Assembly (NCBI GenBank): GCA_010279815.1
Contig: QEOQ01000508.1
Coordinates: 5,578,271 to 5,590,924, forward strand
Origin: Brachionus plicatilis
Taxonomy: Eukaryota; Rotifera; Eurotatoria; Ploima; Brachionidae
Direction: 5' to 3'
Length of the DNA: 12,654 nt
In this document: positions 9,681 to 12,654 of the stretch, in pieces
Layout of the letters: each line of letters opens with the position of its first letter
How positions within the stretch are numbered: position 1 is the first letter of the stretch
The notes under the pieces: generated by a model
Seen by the model: only the letters and a program-made list of their open reading frames with translations
What the model was told of the DNA's origin: nothing
Databases searched by the model: none
Program-made: the position numbers and the translations under genes

Positions 9681-9746
9681 TTCCCAAATAAATAGAGTTT
9701 CTTAAAATCAAAAATGTCATATTGTGCTTATGTCGTTAATACATGA

Positions 9747-9800
9747 TGTTGTCCCAAATCACCTGATATTAATCCGATTGAAAATTGTAGAAATATAGGA
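9747..9800 (+). pseudogene. Tc1/mariner-type transposase scrap (third catalytic residue region)
   Basis: One short frame reads CCPKSPDINPIENCRNIG. The SPD(L/I)NPIEN signature is characteristic of Tc1/mariner-superfamily transposases and carries the third acidic catalytic residue (the D of SPD, codon 9765-9767). An in-frame stop lies just upstream (9744-9746) and another just downstream (9801-9803). Sequence on either side is not recognisable, so only a small piece of the C-terminal catalytic half survives. A short match in AT-rich DNA can be chance, but the ten-residue core is highly specific. The direct repeats at 9861 and 10053 may belong to the same element. Confidence 0.5.
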
Positions 9801-9859
9801 TAATTTTAGTGGAACAATTAAAACAACATGTTTGCGCCTGTTAAGTAACAAAAGAATGC

Positions 9860-10073
9860 TGATTCTTACTTTTTGTGTCATTTTTTGGTTTTTAAAATAA
9901 CAATTGGACTTTTTTTTTTGGTTCTTTAACCGTAATTTTCTGCCAAATTACAATTTTCAACATAGAAATAAAATATTTAAGAAATTCTGAATTTTAATTT
10001 TTTTGAAGACCAAAAAAACTTGCAAAAAGACAATCCAATTTTAAAAAAATTTGATTCTTAATTTTTGTGCCAT
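9860..10073. repeat. Direct repeat pair, possible inner and outer repeats of a Tc1-like terminal repeat
   Basis: TGATTCTTACTTTTTGTGTC at 9860-9879 is repeated as TGATTCTTAATTTTTGTGCC at 10052-10071, with two differences and followed by AT in both. The copies are 192 bp apart. The outer copy is followed within a few bases by a TA dinucleotide (10076-10077), and the inner copy lies about 60 bp beyond the transposase scrap. Several Tc1-family elements carry terminal repeats of 200 bp or more with transposase-binding direct repeats at both ends (IR/DR type), which this arrangement resembles. The opposite terminus was not found, so this remains a hypothesis. Confidence 0.45.
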
Positions 10074-10285
10074 AGTATATATTATTTATAATCTTAGTTA
10101 ATATATAATTTACTTATTTCTTGAATCGAAATTTTTTGAAAATAAATTTTAAAAGAATCACAAAAATTAATTGAAATTAAAAGAATTTAACACAACATTC
10201 GAATATTTTGAAAAGATGTTATTAAAGAATTGCAAATATTTCAGACTATTTTAATTTTAAAAAAGAAAATAGTAGAAAAATCAAA

Positions 10286-12654
10286 ATGTCGGACAGACCT
10301 CGCGGTAGACCTAGAAGTAGAAGCAGAAGCAGCGATCGATATCGTGAACAAAATAATGTAACAATTATTTACCAAGTACAAAAATGTCTTTTTTTAAAAT
10401 TTTTTTAAAAGAGTGACAGGCCAAGAAGAGATGATCGAAGAAATGACAGGCGTCGAGATGAGGATCGTCCAAGAATAGATCGCCGACAATCCTTTCAAAC
10501 AAGTTCCAACTTTAACCGTGACAGCGCACAAGGAAGTAATCGAGGCCGGACAAGCTTTGGATCAGGTGGAAGAAGCAATTTTCAACCGGACTACAGATCC
10601 CGTTTCGGAGGTCCAGATAGTGGAAGAAATCAAATTCAATCAACTGAAAGTAAAAATAATTTTTTTTTTTTTTTCTTTTCAAAATATTTTTTAAAAGGGA
10701 CACAAAATGAGAATATTGAATTGTACTGTAATTTTTTTGAACTTGTTAACAGATCAGAGTGGCATCTTTACCAATATCATGTTTTTTTTGAACCACATAT
10801 TGAATCGAACCGTATCCGAATGGCTCTTTTGAACACCCATAGACAAAAATTACCAGTGAAAACATTTGATGGTGCCAATATGTTTACTGTAAGCAAACTT
10901 CCTAATGATGTCACTGAGCTCGAAAGCATAAAAACTTTTGACCAACAAAAAGTCAACATTCGCATTAAATTAGTTGGCGAAGTTAAACAGGATTCACAAG
11001 AAGCCTTTAAAATAATGAACGTTGTTTTTAAACGATGCTTGAACAAATGTAAACTAGTAGAATTCGGCAGAGATCGGGCATATTTTAATTTTCAGAATAT
11101 GGAAAAAATGAGCCAATACTACCTGAACATTGCTGCGGGCTACAAAGCCACAATCGATTGGTATCAATCCAAGTACCTTCTTTGTGCTGAAGTCGCCCAT
11201 AAGCTCATTAATACAAAAACAGTTTTCGATTTGATGAGTGAAGTATTTCAAAAGCACCCAGAGTCTAGATGGAAAGAAGAATGCTGCGAAAAATTAGTCG
11301 GCTCGACAGTCATGACCAGCTACAACAAAAATAAATGCTATCGAGTTGATGACATCGATTGGGATAAAAGCCCATTGAGCACCTTTGATAAGAAAAAGGA
11401 GTCCATTACTTACATGGATTACTATCATCAAAATTACAACATAACTATTCGTGAAAAAAATCAACCTCTTCTCTTAGTCAGAATCAAGGATAAAAAGCAA
11501 AATGAATCTGATAAGGATGCATATCATTTTATTTATTTGATACCTTCTTTGTGTGCCCTAACTGGTAATAAAAATTTTCTAATTCCTCAATTTTTATTGT
11601 AATTTGAACCCAAGGTCCGGCGGTTTTAAAGGATTTTAGCAAAGATTTCAGAATGAAAAAAGAATTGGATGCTGTGACTAAGCTAAATGCTGATGTCCGA
11701 GTAAACCGTTTGAAAAGTCTAATTAATCTGGTCAAACAGAACAAGGAAGCTAAAGCTGAACTGGATAATTGGCAAATGTCGTTAAATCAGGACTTGACCA
11801 AGTGCGATGCTTTGGTGCTAAAATCTGAAAGAATATTTTTAAAAAATGCAATTTTATTTATCTTTAAAAAAAAATAAACATTTTATTAATTTTATTTTAT
11901 TTAGCAAGATACAGGAAGTACTGAAAGAGGTTGGAATGGTCAACTAAAAGACGGTGTGCATTTAGAATCGGTTCCATTAAAAGAATGGGTATTGATATAT
12001 CATCCAAGAGATCAAATAAAAGCAGAATTTTTTATGAGAGAAATTGTTGATTTATCTTATCCGATGGGCTTTCGTGTTAGCAATGGTAAAATGTACCAAC
12101 TGCAAGATCGAGGCACAAATGCGTTCCTTTTCGTAAATGCAATCAAAGACTCAATTCGAAGAGGTCCACAGATGATAGTGTGTATTTTACCCAATTCAGC
12201 CAAGGACACTTATGATGCAATAAAAAAAGTATGCTGCATTGAAATCGGAGTTCCCAGTCAATGCATTACATCCAATATTTTGGATCAAAGTAAAGGTGGA
12301 AAGGCCAAGTCTGCAATTACTAAAATTGCGGTTCAAATGAATTGTAAATTAGGAGGTGTCATTTGGGGAGTTCATATATTAGTAAGACCGTGAAAAATTC
12401 GAGTGGCAAAAAATTTCATTTTTTTTCTGAATAAAATTTTAGACTAAAAATACAATGGTTGTTGGTATTGATGTTTGTAAGGATTCGGCTAAGCGTGACA
12501 ATTCAGTTGTCGCTTTTGTCTCTTCTACAAATGGTACTCAAGAAGATAAACTCAATTGTACAAAATATTTTTCCAGATGTGTTTTACAGCCAAAGTTGGA
12601 GCAGTTTATTAAAAATTTAGACATTTTTATGATTCAAGCTTTAAATGCCTATTT
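10286..12654 (+). CDS. piwi: Piwi-clade Argonaute, 5' part (runs off window edge)
   Basis: Exons by splice-site and frame reasoning: 10286-10357, 10412-10649, 10698-11564, 11615-11847, 11905-12381, 12443 to the window end, giving about 700 residues in one continuous frame. Residues 1-103 are Arg/Ser/Gly-rich and disordered (RPRGRPRSRSRS, NRGRTSFGSGG), with RG sites that in Piwi proteins can be dimethylated for Tudor binding. The N domain follows (HLYQYHVFFEPHIES, RMALLNTHR). PAZ spans about 271-393, ending in IYLIPSLCALTG. A linker, then MID (about 488-615), contains Y573, K577, Q589 (SQC) and K610, matching the piRNA 5'-phosphate pocket. PIWI begins with TMVVGIDV, where D639 is the first residue of the catalytic DEDH set; the other three lie beyond the window. 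MNCKLGG and WFSR-type KYFSRC support the Piwi clade over the Ago clade. The protein is expected to bind piRNAs and silence transposons in the germline. Start ATG has A at -3. Confidence 0.93.
10358..10411 (+). other. Piwi intron 1 (54 nt, GT-AG)
   Basis: Starts GTAACA, ends TTTTAAAAG. Both flanking exons are in phase 0. A second possible donor (GTACAA at 10376) is also phase 0 and would add six residues, but it leaves a 36-nt intron, shorter than all others in this gene, so the first is preferred. Confidence 0.65.
10650..10697 (+). other. Piwi intron 2 (48 nt, GT-AG)
   Basis: Donor GAAA|GTAAAA and acceptor TTTTAAAAG|GG, with a long T run between. It interrupts a codon after its first base (A|GG, Arg) and joins the Arg/Gly-rich exon to the conserved N-domain exon in frame. 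Confidence 0.8.
11565..11614 (+). other. Piwi intron 3 (50 nt, GT-AG)
   Basis: Donor ACTG|GTAATA follows the conserved end of PAZ (IPSLCALTG). Acceptor ACCCAAG|GTCC leads into LKDFSKDFRMKKEL, matching the usual LTGL...DFRxMKDL wording of Piwi proteins. The frame is kept with a split Gly codon (G|GT). Confidence 0.85.
11848..11904 (+). other. Piwi intron 4 (57 nt, apparently GC-AG)
   Basis: The linker exon must end between SERI (about 11836) and the exon beginning CAAGATACAGG at 11905, which follows a strong TTTATTTTATTTAG acceptor. No GT occurs in that interval before the acceptor. A GC donor (AAT|GCAATT) at 11848 keeps phase 0 on both sides and gives an intron of typical size for this gene. 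Another non-canonical donor or a mutated site cannot be excluded. Confidence 0.55.
12382..12442 (+). other. Piwi intron 5 (61 nt, GT-AG)
   Basis: Donor ATTA|GTAAGA is strong, and acceptor AAAATTTTAG|ACT joins VHIL to TKNTMVVGIDV in phase 0, restoring the MID-to-PIWI junction seen across Piwi proteins. Without splicing the frame ends at the TGA at 12391. Confidence 0.88.

Noticed and set aside
10141..10185. CACAAAAATTAA near 10160 as an opposite-orientation Tc1-like terminus
   Set aside because: Only about 12 A/T-rich bases match, and it lies outside the presumed element end, so chance is likely.
10721..11602. Treating the 293-codon frame as a stand-alone short PAZ protein
   Set aside because: It has no ATG start, and both ends coincide with splice sites that join it in phase to adjoining Piwi exons.

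Overview
This is a piece of an animal nuclear genome. It is very AT-rich (by eye about three quarters A+T), with tiny introns of 48-61 nt, a Piwi-clade Argonaute gene and an RNF10-type RING protein gene. The very low GC, compact introns and metazoan germline gene suggest a small invertebrate. A monogonont rotifer (Brachionus-like) fits best, but that is an inference from style and not a sequence match. Nothing looks prokaryotic: there are no operons or ribosome binding sites.

Layout: 1-1500 is AT-rich and non-coding, with a strong 26-bp hairpin near 1087-1139. 1515-2140 (minus strand) is a decayed non-LTR (LINE-type) reverse transcriptase. 2141-2684 is a GC-rich fold-back element with long inverted arms full of GGCC, standing out sharply from its surroundings. 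2690-2836 (plus strand) is a fragment resembling the C-terminal tail of the same kind of LINE protein, now in the opposite orientation to the RT. 2850-5400 is AT-rich with nothing recognisable. 5401-7521 (minus strand) is an intact, intronless RNF10-like RING E3 ligase gene. 7522-10285 is the gap between the two divergent genes. It holds a decayed LTR-retrotransposon gag zinc knuckle plus protease (minus, about 8452-8860), a scrap of Tc1/mariner-type transposase (9747-9800) and a pair of direct repeats that could be one end of that transposon. 10286-12654 (plus strand) is the 5' part of a Piwi gene: six exons covering an Arg-rich N-terminus, N domain, PAZ, MID and the first 70 or so residues of the PIWI domain. 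It runs off the window edge.

The two genes are divergent but about 2.8 kb apart, so nothing shows shared regulation. RNF10 proteins act in ubiquitin signalling, including ribosomal-protein ubiquitylation in other animals. Piwi proteins carry piRNAs and silence transposons. The remains of at least four types of mobile element lie around a gene of the system that silences them, but this is probably just ordinary intergenic decay. I see no clear sign of a wholly new system. The most unusual items are the GC-rich fold-back element beside the LINE fragments, and a Piwi intron that lacks a GT donor and probably uses GC-AG.
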